A DNA stretch of 64,000 nt from contig QKWP01000218.1 of assembly GCA_003550325.1 (NCBI GenBank), forward strand, positions 217,719 to 281,718, written 5' to 3'. Positions 1-10,802 of the stretch are shown piece by piece; the stretch's first letter is position 1, and each line of letters begins with the position of its first letter. A program made the position numbers and the translations under genes. Origin of the DNA: Gigaspora rosea. Its lineage: Eukaryota > Glomeromycota > Glomeromycetes > Diversisporales > Gigasporaceae. The notes under the pieces are model-generated. The model was not told where the DNA came from, did not search any database, and saw nothing but the letters and a program-made list of their open reading frames with translations.

Positions 1-460
1 CTTTAGATACTTTTAACTTTTATATATAGCTATGATATACAATTATTTTAAAAAAAATTAAAAAAAAATTTTAAAATAATCGTATATCGTAGCTACATAT
101 AAAAGTTAAAATTATCTAAAGTAAATCTATAAAAATGATATAAGTAAAGTTGTTCGGGATACAAAATTACATATATCCTGAAATTTTGAGATAATTTGGT
201 TAAAATTTTATTAATACACTTTTATAATTTACGAATAAGTTAAAAAATTTTTAAATTTTTTAATTTTTTTCGCCTAAACGTAAATTGTAAAAGTGTATTA
301 ATACGATTTTAACCAAATTATCTCAAAATTTCATAAAATATGTAATTTTGTATACTGAACAACTTTACTTATATCATTTTTATCGATTTACTTTAGATAA
401 TTTTAGCTTTTATATGTAGCTAAGATATACGATAATTTTAAAAAAATTAAAAAAATTTTT
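1..460. repeat. Large AT-rich hairpin repeat
   Basis: The arms at about 68-235 and 278-452 are reverse complements; both contain a 'taagtaaagttgttc' block and an 'ataatttggttaaaat' block. The outer end module, beginning 'ctttagata' and running through 'agctttta', occurs a third time at 1-60, inverted against 61-120. The structure looks like a hairpin MITE with an extra copy of its terminal module. No coding capacity is seen. The left end is cut by the window edge. Confidence 0.7.
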
Positions 461-539
461 ACTTGTTAAAAAATAATAATTAATAACTTACAAAAATATT
501 TATAATAATAAAATAATTAATTCAAAATATTATAATAAT

Positions 540-735
540 AATATGATTATATAGGGGTAGTTTTATATAGATGGTAAATAAAAAATTGTGATAGTGATTA
601 TAATGCAAATGTGCTTATATAGAGGTGAAAATTATAGTAAAAAGGTTGGTAAACTTACAAAAGTGATTATATTGGTTTTGTGACTATATAGAGGGTGACT
701 ATATAGAGGTTTGACTGTATATATTATTGTGCTAC
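540..735. mobile_element. Right end of a Tigger/pogo-like element
   Basis: The 'ctatatagag' motif is iterated and ends in 'agaggtttgactgta'. Read in reverse this gives a TACAGTCAAACCTCT terminus like the TA-flanked elements at 32482-32820 and 33225-36516. Only this end is visible; the left part seems replaced by the hairpin repeat. The assignment rests on the terminus alone. Confidence 0.4.
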
Positions 736-1240
736 TAATGTTCTGAATTATTCTATTGTGCTATGTTCATGCTATGTTTTGTTCTAAAGAAAAAAAGAAA
801 CATTATTACTGTATATAAAAAAAACTAATGTGCTGCTAACTATCTTGCTACGTCTCAAACTATCATGCATTAACTATCATATGTTCGTTATCGTGCTATG
901 TTCTGTTCTAAAAAAAAGAAACATTAGTATTGTATATATATATATATAAAAATATTACTGTGTTACTAATGCCCCGAACTATCATGCTTCTATTATTGTG
1001 CTATATTCATTATTGTGTTATGTTTTATTCTAAAGAAAAAAGAAACGTTAATATTTATAAAAATATACTATCGTGCTACTATTTTGCTATGCCCTAACTA
1101 TCATGCTTGCTACATTCATTATCGCGTGAAAAGTTAGTATTGTATTATAAAAAGAGAAAAGAAAAAATAAAAAATAAAAAATACTGTGCTATAGTCTCAA
1201 ACTATCATACTTCTACTATCGTTCGTTCGTTATCTGTATC
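725..1240. repeat. Degenerate tandem repeat, unit about 100 bp
   Basis: A unit containing 'aactatcatgc', 'gttcattatcgtgctatg' and 'ttctaaagaaaaaagaaac' recurs about four and a half times (near 730, 850, 960, 1065 and 1190) with many substitutions and small indels. There is no open frame. From 1240 to 1606 I see no gene or clear structure. Confidence 0.6.
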
Positions 1241-1606
1241 TCAGGTAATCTAATTTCAAAGATACAAAGTGCGCATAAGAACAGAAGCAATTTTCCAAAT
1301 CCGAAAGATGCAAAGTGTACATAAAGAACTAAAGTCGATTTTAAAAAAATAATCGAGAGAACTGATTATTAATTCAGTACAAATTACGAATTTATTATGA
1401 CATTACGAATTAACATGCAAATGATCAAATATCGCAATAATTACAGATTAAAAAGTAACTGATCGTCATTTTTAACACATCAATATGTAAAACAAAAAAT
1501 TGTCGAATTGTTTTTCCCACCCTAATCATGTTTTCTAGTTACGACCAATCAAAAACGTTAAGCACACAAACTTAAAATTTATTATATATATATAAATAAA
1601 CAGTTT

Positions 1607-1960
1607 TACTAAATCACACTACTGGTGCTCAACACCACAATGATTTTCACAAATCAAATTTTTTAAATGCAGTGTAATGTAAAGATCAGATGTAACATAA
1701 AATTTTTGTTGTTTTGTTATTTTTTTTTAAAAAATACCTTCCAACTCAAAATTTTATCTATGAAACCACCTTTTTTTTTAAAAAAAAAAAACCCCTTGCG
1801 AAATTTTACTATATATTATGCCTCACCCTAACCCTAACTATTAACTCTAACTCAACATTTATCAACTTTAACTTTTGTTTATTTTTTTTGTTTATTTTTT
1901 TATATTAATCTTCACATTACACCACATACTGGTGTTGGGCACCAGTGGTGCGATTTAGTA
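1607..1960. mobile_element. Short TIR element, family 'ACTGGTG', copy 1
   Basis: The ends are inverted repeats of about 28 bp: left 'tactaaatcacactactgg', right (read in reverse) 'tactaaatcgcaccactgg'. The interior has poly-T/A tracts and a short telomere-like 'ccctaaccctaac' run. A second, shorter copy lies at 3507-3811. The open frame on the plus strand here is low complexity and not a gene. Confidence 0.75.
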
Positions 1961-2306
1961 CTACTGTAAATAAATATAGTAAAAATTAAATTATATAGAT
2001 ATAAGGGCCATTAACGCTAACGTTTATTTGGTATAATCATTGCGAATTTCAACATGTGATTGTGACCATTTATGGCATCTATTTTTTGCACGTGCAAAAT
2101 GATTAGTAAAAATGTACCGGTACTTCGATTCACATGAACAGAATGATGGTAAAAATGTAACGGACTTATGTGATAAGATGACAATTTTATATAAGAGGAT
2201 ATAGAATAAATTTTTTTAAAATTTAAAAGAAAAATTTATTAGTATAATTTATAAATAAGTGCTTATAAATATAAAAAATATAGTAATTATTTATATAAAA
2301 TATACT

Positions 2307-2935
2307 CATATCCCTTACTTTGTAGAGGTTCGCAAGCAAATTTGCCTGTATAATTACTATAAATATATCTCTAATCTAGTTTTTTAATCATTTAAGATAT
2401 TTAAATAAAATTTGGTAATATAATATTTAAGAACAAGGATTATAGTTTTGAATTATTTAAACTTATATTATAAGACAAAAAGTTTATGTTGCTTATAAGC
2501 TGAAAATATTAAATTTTAAAGAAATTTTTTAACCAAAAAAATATTTTACAATATCTTGGCGAATTCTTTAAATATTGGTTTTAAAAATATANNNNNNNNN
2601 NNNNNNNNNNNNNNNNNNNNNNNNNNNNNNNNNNNNNNNNNNNNNNNNNNNNNNNNNNNNNNNNNNNNNNNNNNNNNNNATATAAAATTTGAGAAAACCT
2701 AAAGAAAAAATTCTATAGTAAAAGTTCCAAAACAAAAACTTTAAACTTTTATTACACCAAAGTTTTTTAATAATTTTAAAAAAATTTTATAATAAAGTTG
2801 ATAAAACAGAACTAATATTATATTTTTTACTTAGAAAGTATATAGCTAAAATTAATATTTAAGGTTTTATTTAAAAAATTTAAAATTTTAAAATTTTAGC
2901 AGGCAAATATGCCTGCATAAAAATTAAGGGATATG
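2307..2935. mobile_element. TIR element interrupted by an assembly gap
   Basis: Both ends carry 'catatccctta' and, slightly inside, a 'gcaaatttgcctg' palindrome in inverted orientation (2307-2351 against 2899-2935). The middle is lost to the gap at 2592-2679. It abuts or overlaps by three bases the element at 2933-3333, so the two may have inserted next to each other. Confidence 0.5.
2592..2679. other. Assembly gap (88 N)
   Basis: A run of N inside an AT-rich inverted-repeat element. Confidence 0.99.
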
Positions 2936-3333
2936 GTGCTAGAAGCCTATACTAGACAATAAAATAGGGTAACTTTGAAATGCATCATCTTTTTATAGAG
3001 ACAATATTTTTAAAAGCTATTTGGCAAATTTGTAAAGCTTATCATAGAAAACAAAGTTACTGGTCAGATTTTTAAAATATTGCCTTTATAAAAAGTTATA
3101 GTACTTTAAAGTTAATTAAAATTGAAACACATAGTAATTACATATAAAGCAATAGTAATCTTTAAAATGCATCAACTTTTTATACAGAAGGTTTTCAAAA
3201 AAAATATTTGGCATAGTTATAGAACTAATATTCCTATATAAAGTTACCAGTCAGTTTTTTAAAAAACCTCTTGTACAAAAAACTATAGCGATTTAAAAAT
3301 TGAAAAGTGTTGAGTATAGGATTCCAGCACCAT
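2933..3333. mobile_element. Dimeric short TIR element
   Basis: The ends are 'atggtgctagaagcctatac' and its near-perfect reverse complement. Inside are two related hairpin halves, each with 'aaatgcatca', 'ctttttata' and 'gttac.ggtcag' blocks. This suggests a MITE whose interior was duplicated. There is no coding capacity. Confidence 0.7.
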
Positions 3334-3506
3334 AGCAAGTTTATAAAATTAATACTTAATTTATTTTTAAATAATATAAACATAAAATATACATTTAGAG
3401 GTTCATTTTATATATACATATAAATAAAATTTTAAATTCTAAAATATTTATAATTACTAACTTTTTTATTTATAAGTATTATTAATTTTACTATATAAAA
3501 TGAGAT

Positions 3507-3811
3507 TACTAAAACACACTACTAGTGTTCAACACCACAATGATTTTTAACAATCAAATTTTCTAAATGCAGTGTAATGTAAAAATCAGGTGTAACATAA
3601 AATTTTTGTTGTTTTGGTATTTTTTATTTATGAAACTACCTTTTTTTTTAAAAAAAAACCTCCCTTGTGAAATTTGACTATATACTATGCCTCAAACTAT
3701 TAACTTTAACTTAACATTTATTAGTTTTAACTTTTGTTTATTTTTTTTTTGTGTATTTTTTTGATATTGATCTTCATACTGGTGTTGAACACCAGTGGTG
3801 CGTGTTTAACA
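3507..3811. mobile_element. Short TIR element, family 'ACTGGTG', copy 2
   Basis: Same ends and same internal blocks ('aaatgcagtgtaatgtaaa', 'gtgtaacataaaatttttg') as 1607-1960, about 50 bp shorter, chiefly by loss around the poly-T tract. The two copies lie in the same orientation 1.9 kb apart. Confidence 0.75.
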
Positions 3812-4737
3812 ATCTTGATATAAAATTACTAATTCTTTATATAGTAAACTAATTTAAATGGGTAAGTTTCTTTTTTGCTATAGTGCGGAAATCTTTAAAC
3901 CATCAACTTTTTTAAAGATAGCCAAATTTGAGAAAAATACTAAATTTTAATTGGCCAATATCTTAAAATTTTTTAAATTTTATTATATTTTTAAAATTTA
4001 GTTATATACAGTATTTTAAATATGTGCAGCCAAATTTTGATTTTATTTAGTAACTTTAAAAGAAAATAATATTATAAAATTTTGCTATATTAAAAATTTT
4101 CTCTATAGTTTTGTTCTGTTTAATTGTTTGCATATTTTTATTAAAAAAATTTTTTTTATTATATTTTTTATTTATTTATAAAAGTTTAAAGAATTATTAG
4201 TTTTCAGTTACTAATTTAAGGATTCCTAACTGTATTACTTTTTTATATAATAATCATAGTTGAAATTTTGCAGGTTTATATAACAAGGTTATACCAAGGT
4301 ACTTGTATACTAGCACAAAAAAATACTTAATTTTGATTGATTAATTTATAAGTATATCAAAAAATTTCAATTTTTTAATTTTTTTTAAAAAAATTAGCCA
4401 ACTGTGAGATTTTTTTAAACAATATGTAATCAAAAATTAGGTTAATTTTTTTTATAAATATGTTCTATAAAGGTTCAAATATTAAATATATTTATTTAAT
4501 TGCAAGTTAATATATAAAATTTTGCATAATTACATTTTAATTCAAATGTATTAGGTTGGTGTATCATGCAAAATGAGATGACCAATACATAAATATATAT
4601 ATAATACATATTAAATCTTAGATAAAAAAGTAATTTTTAACATAAAATACTACTAAATGACAATGTTTTCCTGATATAAACCAATTATAATAATATATAA
4701 TTATGAGCAACAAACTTAGACCTTTATAGAGATTAAA
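3812..4737. other. AT-rich intergenic DNA
   Basis: No open frame, repeat or RNA gene recognised. This is the 3' flank of the minus-strand kinase, and its last predicted coding bases are at 4738. Confidence 0.6.
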
Positions 4738-6198
4738 TCAGTCTAATACAAATGTAAAATAAGCAATAAATTTTTTCATTACAAAGTACCGTAATTATAA
4801 AATAGTGAATTTACTTACCAGTAGGAACTTCAACAGAATCGATAGGTATACTTGTTAAAGTTGCTATTATAGCATAATTAGCTTTAAATAAGTAATTCTA
4901 TAGCATATTTAAAATAAATGTTAATAATACCTTTAACCGCACTTGATATTCTTTGAGTGTTAATAATTTTACTCGTATACATATGATCAGGATGTTGCGG
5001 CAAGATAACTGGCAATTCTTTGACTATTTTATCGGCATCTAAGAATTGCTTTTTAATTTCATTTGCATCATCTGAACTTTCCATGCTTTTATTCCAATCA
5101 CGAAATTTTTCATAAACATTCCAAGAATTAGGTCGTTTATGTGGATCAGAATCCATACAATTCATAGCTAATTCAATATAGCAATCTGGTGTCCCAGGTG
5201 CAAATTCTGGCCTTAATCCTCTGCAAATCTTTACTGCAAGTTCGAAATCAAATTGATAACCATCAAAAGGTCTTTGTCCAGTTGACATCTCTGATATGAT
5301 GACTCCAAAGCCATAAATATCTGCAGCTTGTGTGAACTTTTGACCGGATAAAACTTCTGGAGCCACATAAGGCATGACACCATAAATATTGCCTTCAGAA
5401 TCATTTTCATCTTTCTTCTTGGACAATCCTAGATCTGAGATGTAAGATTTCATGTTTTCACTAATGCCTTCATCCTGCAAAATATTACCACTATGAAAGT
5501 CTGCATGAATATATCCTGAAAAATGAATTGAATATAAATTGTCAGAAATATCGTAAAGTAGCTTTAATTTAGTCTACCAGGTAAGATCTTTAAAGTTTTT
5601 TCTTAAAAACTTATTAAGACTTCCATTATCAGCATATTGAAATACCATCAAGTATTCGTTTGTTTCTGTGTTTTGAGTCAGTCCATACATCACAAGTTCA
5701 TAATCATCTGTACTATATGCGTTACATTTCAAATGATTGTCAAACTTTATAAATTTATATAAGCAAATCAGCTCAATATGTGGTTAATAGATGCGTAATG
5801 AATAATGATTTAACTTTACCTCTTTCAAAAAATCACGAGGGTTCTTCTTAGAAACAGATAAGGTTTTGAGTGCAACGGTATTAAATGATGCACGTGCTCT
5901 TGTACAATTATCCTGATCACGATTAATTTTTCGCATACCATCCAGCCAGGTTGCAGAAAATACTGTGCCACATCCTCCTTCGCCAATTTTTTTAATATTA
6001 TCTAGTCTATCAAATGGAATCCATTCAATCATACGTTCATATTCAGTAGTCCTAAGCTGAAACCATTTTATGCACTCATCAACGTCCTCATTTCCACTTG
6101 TCCATTCTTGAATTGTTATGTCAGGATCACATGTTTGACACCATGCTTCAGCCGTGTTGTATTCGGTACGATGCGTACATTTTCCATAATAAGGATCT
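4738..6198 (-). pseudogene. TKL-like protein kinase (exons 6198-5820, 5744-4931, 4863-4819, 4742-4738) with in-frame stop
   Basis: This is a serine/threonine or tyrosine-kinase-like domain of the type expanded in Rhizophagus. Reading downward, exon 6198-5820 encodes a Cys-containing leader (AWCQTCDP), then WTSGNED and IEWIPFDRLD. The Gly loop GEGGCGTV and the VALK lysine follow. Exon 5744-4931 has MYGLTQNTETNEY, then the catalytic loop HADFHSGN (Ala replacing Arg of HRD), DLG in place of DFG, and VAPEV (APE motif). Splice sites at 5819, 4930 and 4818 are GT...AG, and the phases close exactly, ending in TGA at 4738-4740. An in-frame TAG at 5574-5576 falls where relatives read LTWQTKLKLL (CAG to TAG) and would remove most of the C-lobe. 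Removing it by splicing would shift the frame. The gene is therefore probably a recent pseudogene, unless the base is a sequencing error. The last 5-nt exon is the least certain part. Upstream, the first exon is entered in phase 2 from the microexon array. Confidence 0.8.
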
Positions 6199-6808
6199 CT
6201 TTATAAACGCAAAATTGCATTATATTAGTTATCTCGCATTCTTTAAGCGACTTTTTAAATGCAATTGTTTTTATGCTCACCGACTAATTCACGCGGATAA
6301 AATAATAAAATTCATGAACTTGAATAGCTTATTTTATACTTAGATAATAAATGGTTTTTATACTCACTCACTAAATTAACACGAATAAAATGAAATTAAA
6401 TAGTAAATGTTCATTTTAGATGAATAAACGTTCTTTATACTTACCGACTAAATTACTCGAATAATATGCAATTAAATAATAAATATTCATGAACTTGAAT
6501 AGCTTATTTCAGATGCTTTTATCAATAAATATTCTTTATACTCACGGACTAAATTATCGAATTAAGTGAAATTGATAGTAAATATTCATGAACTTGAATA
6601 GTCTATGTTGAATACTTAGATTTAAATGTTCTTTATACTTACAAACTAAATTAATATGAACAAAATAACATTAAATAGTCAATATTCATGATCTTGAATA
6701 GTTTATTTTAAATACTAAGATTATCAAATATTATTTACACGTATACTCACCCCCTAGATCAATATGAATTAAATAGTAAATATTCATGAGCTTAAATAGC
6801 TTATTTTA

Positions 6809-6987
6809 CAGTGCTTTCAAATTACTGTGATCAGCGAATTCAGTACATCAAACGGAAATTAGAAAATACCAATACATGATTGACTAAAAATTATTTTTAA
6901 CTAATCACAGATTTGCATTGTTTCTAGATTTATGATTTCTGGTGTGATGTATGAAAATCACCAATCGCAGTAATTTGAAAAGCACTG
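6809..6987. mobile_element. MITE with CAGTGCTTT ends, TA target duplication
   Basis: The ends are inverted: 'cagtgctttcaaattactg' against the right end read in reverse, 'cagtgcttttcaaattactg'. TA flanks both sides (6807-6808, 6988-6989). It sits inside one intron unit of the array, enlarging it to about 270 nt without touching the donor at 7023 or the acceptor at 6754. The TA duplication and short length suggest a Tc1/mariner-type non-autonomous element. Confidence 0.85.
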
Positions 6988-7274
6988 TAATTACTCAGTT
7001 TAATAAATGTTTTTTATACTCACGCACTAAATTATCGAATAAAATGAAATTAAATAGTAAATATTCATGAACTTGAGCTAGCTTATTTTAATACTTAGAT
7101 CAATAAATATTCTTTATACTCACTCCCTAAATTGATATGAATTAAATAGTAGATATGGACTTAAATAGCTCATTTTAAAAATACTTAGATTAATAAAATG
7201 TTTTTTATACTCACCCCCTAAATCAATATGAATTAAATAGTAAATATTCATGAACTCGAATAGCTTATTTTAAA

Positions 7275-7437
7275 TACTTTGATTAATAAATGTTTTTTAT
7301 ACTCACGGACTAAATTAACGTAAATAAAAAAGAAATTAAATAATAAATATTCATANATACTTTGATTAATAAATGTTTTTTATACTCACGGACTAAATTA
7401 ACGTAAATAAAAAAGAAATTAAATAATAAATATTCAT
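7275..7437. other. Probable assembly duplication around a single N
   Basis: The 81 bases at 7275-7355 are repeated without change at 7357-7437, separated by one N at 7356. Neighbouring units of the array are clearly diverged, so an exact copy across an N most likely reflects two contig ends that were not merged. One of the two TCC microexons (7390 or 7307) is then artificial. Confidence 0.85.
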
Positions 7438-9364
7438 AAATTTGAATAGCTTATTTTAAATACTTAGAAGAAAATACTCACAATCTAAATGAAATTAAAG
7501 AATAAACATAAATACTTATAAGCTTTGAATAATTTATTTTATAAATACTTATATAAATAAATATTTTTTATACTTACGTACTAAATTAAGATAATGAAGT
7601 AAATTAAATAGTAAATATTTATAAATTTGAATAGCTTATTCTAAATATTAGATTAATAAATGTTCTTTATACTCACGATCTTAAATAAAATTAAATAAGA
7701 AATTTTTATAACTTGAATAGCTTGTTTTTAATACATAATTAATAAATGTTCTTTATACTCACATACTGGAATGAAATTAAAAATAGTAAAATTGAATACT
7801 TATTTTGTATACTTATTTAATAAATGTTCTTTATACTTACTAACTAAATTATTGAATAATATGAAATTAAATTGAAATTATTCATAAAATTGGATAACTT
7901 ATTTTTAAATACTTATATATATAAATATTCTTTACACTTACGTTCTGGTTGAAATTAAAAATAATAAAGATTTATGAAGTTTGATAGCTTATTTTAAATA
8001 ATTAGATTAATAAAGTTCTTTATACTCACAGACTAAATTAATGTGAATAAAATAAATATATTCATGAACTTGAATAACTTATTTTAGAAATTCTTAGATA
8101 AAAAAAAATTTTTATGCTCACGGACTGGAATGAAATTAAAAATAAATATTCATGAATTGAATAGCTTATTTTAAATATTTGCATTATAAATATTCTTTAT
8201 ACTCACTCTCTGAATTAAAATTAAATTCATGAACTTTAATAGCACATTTTAAATACCGGTAATCAGCAGTTAAATTAATAAATGTTCTTTATACTCACTC
8301 CCTAAATTAAAGTAATGAAATGAATTTAAATAACGTATTTTAAAAATATTTCTATTAATAATGTTCTTTGTACTCACCCCCTAAATTAAAGTGAAATAAA
8401 TGAATTTAAGTAGTAAATATTCATAAACTTGATATCTTATTTCGAATGCTTAATTAGTAAATGCTCTTACTTTCTAAATTATAAAATTGCCAGTAAATTT
8501 TCATGAACTTAAATAATCTATTTGATAATAAATTTTTTTTTTTACACTCACACATAACTAAATTAGTGATAAAGTAAAATTAAACAGTAAAAATTCATGA
8601 ACTTGAATAGCTTGTTGTAAATATTTAGATCAATAAATGTTCTTTATACTCAACACACTAAAATGAAATTAATGGAAAATACGTATTTATAAACTTTGAA
8701 TAGCTTATTTTAAATCTTAGGTTAATAAATATTCTTCATACTCACGTTATAAAATAAAATTTAAATTCATGAACTCGAATAGCTTATTTTAAATATTTAG
8801 ATTAATTAATGTTTTTTATACTCACCTTCTGAATAAAATTAAATAGTAAATATTCATGAACTTTAATATCTTATTTTAAATACTATATTTAGATTAACGA
8901 ATGCTCTTATACTTACATACTAAATTAAATGAAGTTAAATGTTAAATATCCATGAAATTTAATAGCTTATTTTAAATACTTAGATTATTAAGCGTTTCTT
9001 ATACTCACTTTCTAAATCAATGTAAATAAATTAAATAGTAAATGTTTATGAATTGAATAGTTTATTCTAATAAACATTCTTTTTGTACTCACGCACTAAA
9101 TTAACACGGATAAAATGAAATAAATCGCAGATATTCATGAATTTGAATCGCTTATTTTTAATATTTTGTTCTTTATACTCACGGACTAAATTAACATGAA
9201 TAAAATAACTTTGAGCTATGTATGTCATTTTGAACGAAAAATAACATGAACTATTTTCAATAAAATGTTTTTATATTGATAAACATACTTACTCCCTAAA
9301 GAATTAAATTGGTTTAAAAAGATTTAAATTTCTAATTTAGAAAAATTAAAAATTAGCCAGTTAC

Positions 9365-9759
9365 TTTTTAATCCATTCATTGTATTTGTCTTTACTCTTT
9401 TCCACACCAATTCCGTAGAAGTAACAAATGGCAGTTTTCCAAATTCCCATAGAATCACCTGCCTCAGCTGATTTTAAATAATGCATAAATGCTTTATGAA
9501 AATCTTTTTCAACCCCAATTCCTAAATAGTAATAACAGCCAACTTGGTACATTCCGTTAGGATGGTTCATCTCTGCAGATTTTTGATAATGAATGAATGC
9601 TTTATTCTTATCCTTTTCAACACCAATTCCATATTCGTAACAATAACCAAGCCAGAAAATATCAGCTGATGTTTGACTTTCAATTAATTTCAGATGATTA
9701 AAATCATTGTTGATTTGAGTAATTTCATCTGATGAGTTATTGACTTTTGTATTTGACAT
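9365..9759 (-). CDS. Sel1-repeat exon (131 codons plus 2 nt)
   Basis: It starts at ATG 9759 and encodes three Sel1-type TPR-like repeats. GYCYEYGIGVEKDKNKAFIH, CYYYLGIGVEKDFHKAF and CYFYGIGVEK are visible, after a short polar leader. Sel1 repeats are alpha/alpha hairpins that scaffold protein contacts; Rhizophagus has many short copies. Read without splicing the frame closes at TAA 9361-9363, giving 132 residues. However, the TAA is part of GTAACT, a usable donor at 9364, and an acceptor CTTTAG ends at 9296. Splicing there leaves phase 2 and leads into the microexon array and the kinase exon. Both forms are plausible: a small secreted-free Sel1 protein, or the N-terminal part of a Sel1-kinase fusion. 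A hAT-like element starts 16 bp upstream of the ATG, so the original promoter is displaced. Confidence 0.75.
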
Positions 9760-9774
9760 TTGGGTGCAAGAAAT

Positions 9775-10534
9775 CAGGGTTGGGCAAGCTGTATATCCAG
9801 TGCTTTTTCACTGGACACTGGACGTTTCCAAATTGTCCAGTGTAATGTCCAGTGCATGTCCAGTGTCCAGTGACATATTTATAAAAAAATTCAATAAATA
9901 AATAAATTAGTCAAAGCACAATATATCTGGTCAGATAACTAGTACTCCCAGAGGATTGCTCTAGCTAATTCTTAAAAATGTAGTTAAAATTTTATAATAA
10001 TGCATTATACCTTTGATTTAATTTAATTTTATTCTTATTTAATTTTAAAATTTAGTTTAATTATTGTATATTAGGCAAAAATTCTGTTAGCGCATACAGT
10101 ACATTTGAAAAAATTAATAAGCAATAAATATGTTGGCCACATAATACGTATTTAACTAAATAAGATATCTATATGCAACCAATTTGCTTACAATTGTAAA
10201 GGATAGTATTTCAAATGATGTTAACCTCCCAAAGCAATATGCATGGTAAGCAGGTTTTGAGAGATATCAGGCTTGAAAACATTATAAACATTATATTATA
10301 TAGCAGGAACAGGCTTAATAAATTAATTTTTTTTTAAGTTATCGATTTTAATAGAATTGGTTAATTATCTAGTTTATTTAATTTTTTTTGTTTAAAATTT
10401 TAAAAATTATAATTTTTTTTAATTTTTGTTGTCCAGTGATTATTTTTCTTAATCCATTGCTTTTCACTGGACAATTAGGACACTGGACACTGGACAAATT
10501 TCCAATTGTCCAATTGTCCAGTTGCCCAACCCTG
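9775..10534. mobile_element. Non-autonomous hAT-like element with perfect 8-bp TSD
   Basis: Perfect 13-bp terminal inverted repeats CAGGGTTGGGCAA / TTGCCCAACCCTG are flanked by the direct repeat CAAGAAAT at 9767-9774 and 10535-10542. Both subterminal regions carry many 'tccagtg' and 'cactgga' motifs, as is common for hAT transposase binding regions. No transposase reading frame is present. The intact ends and duplication suggest recent insertion, immediately upstream of the Sel1 start codon. Confidence 0.92.
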
Positions 10535-10802
10535 CAAGAAATTACGTATAAATTTACATTTCGTTAGAGTGTAGTACATTTGGATAAATAAAGCATCATA
10601 AACCTATATTAAGTACTGTTTTCATGTAGTACGTTATAGCGTCTCTTTTAGGGTACACAAGCATTTTTTGAAAAGATCTTAGTACTAATCAAGTGGCCAA
10701 TCAGATAGGCTTTCAATATTTATCAAATATTCCGAGTCAAAATCTCTGGGCATACTGTAAATTGTAAATTATTCATTATGGCAAACCATAATCCATATAC
10801 TG

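Larger units (their letters stand above)
6199..9364 (-). repeat. Tandem array of about 32 intron-like units separated by 3-nt microexons
   Basis: On the minus strand each unit starts with a donor (GTGAGT 22 times, GTAAG 8 times, one GTTGAG). It then has a conserved middle (AAGCTATTCAAGTTCATGAA) and ends in an acceptor (TAG 25 times, CAG 5, AAG 1). Between one acceptor and the next donor lie exactly 3 nt in 30 cases and 6 nt in one. Predicted microexons begin (low coordinate) at 9293, 9183, 9093, 9009, 8917, 8826, 8655, 8552 (6 nt), 8471, 8378, 8299, 8207, 8122, 8030, 7942, 7841, 7763, 7677, 7578, 7482, 7390, 7307, 7215, 7124, 7024, 6751, 6643, 6546, 6445, 6368 and 6281. Introns are mostly 74-107 nt. 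The unit at about 8745 has lost its acceptor and would be absorbed in a 168-nt intron. The triplets vary widely while the splice motifs do not. Joined in phase 2 from the Sel1 exon to the kinase exon they give no stop codon. Splicing is predicted, not observed. The alternative is a satellite that only resembles introns. Confidence 0.75.

Noticed and set aside
5521..5580. Intron that would remove the kinase TAG (GTAGAC to TTTTCAG)
   Set aside because: It would be 62 nt, shift the frame before HADFHSGN and delete conserved residues.
6199..9364. CRISPR-like or plain satellite reading of the tandem array
   Set aside because: Units are not separated by uniform unique spacers of constant length and the organism is eukaryotic. 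A plain satellite does not explain the constant 3-nt spacing between acceptor and donor motifs. It remains the main alternative to a microexon array.
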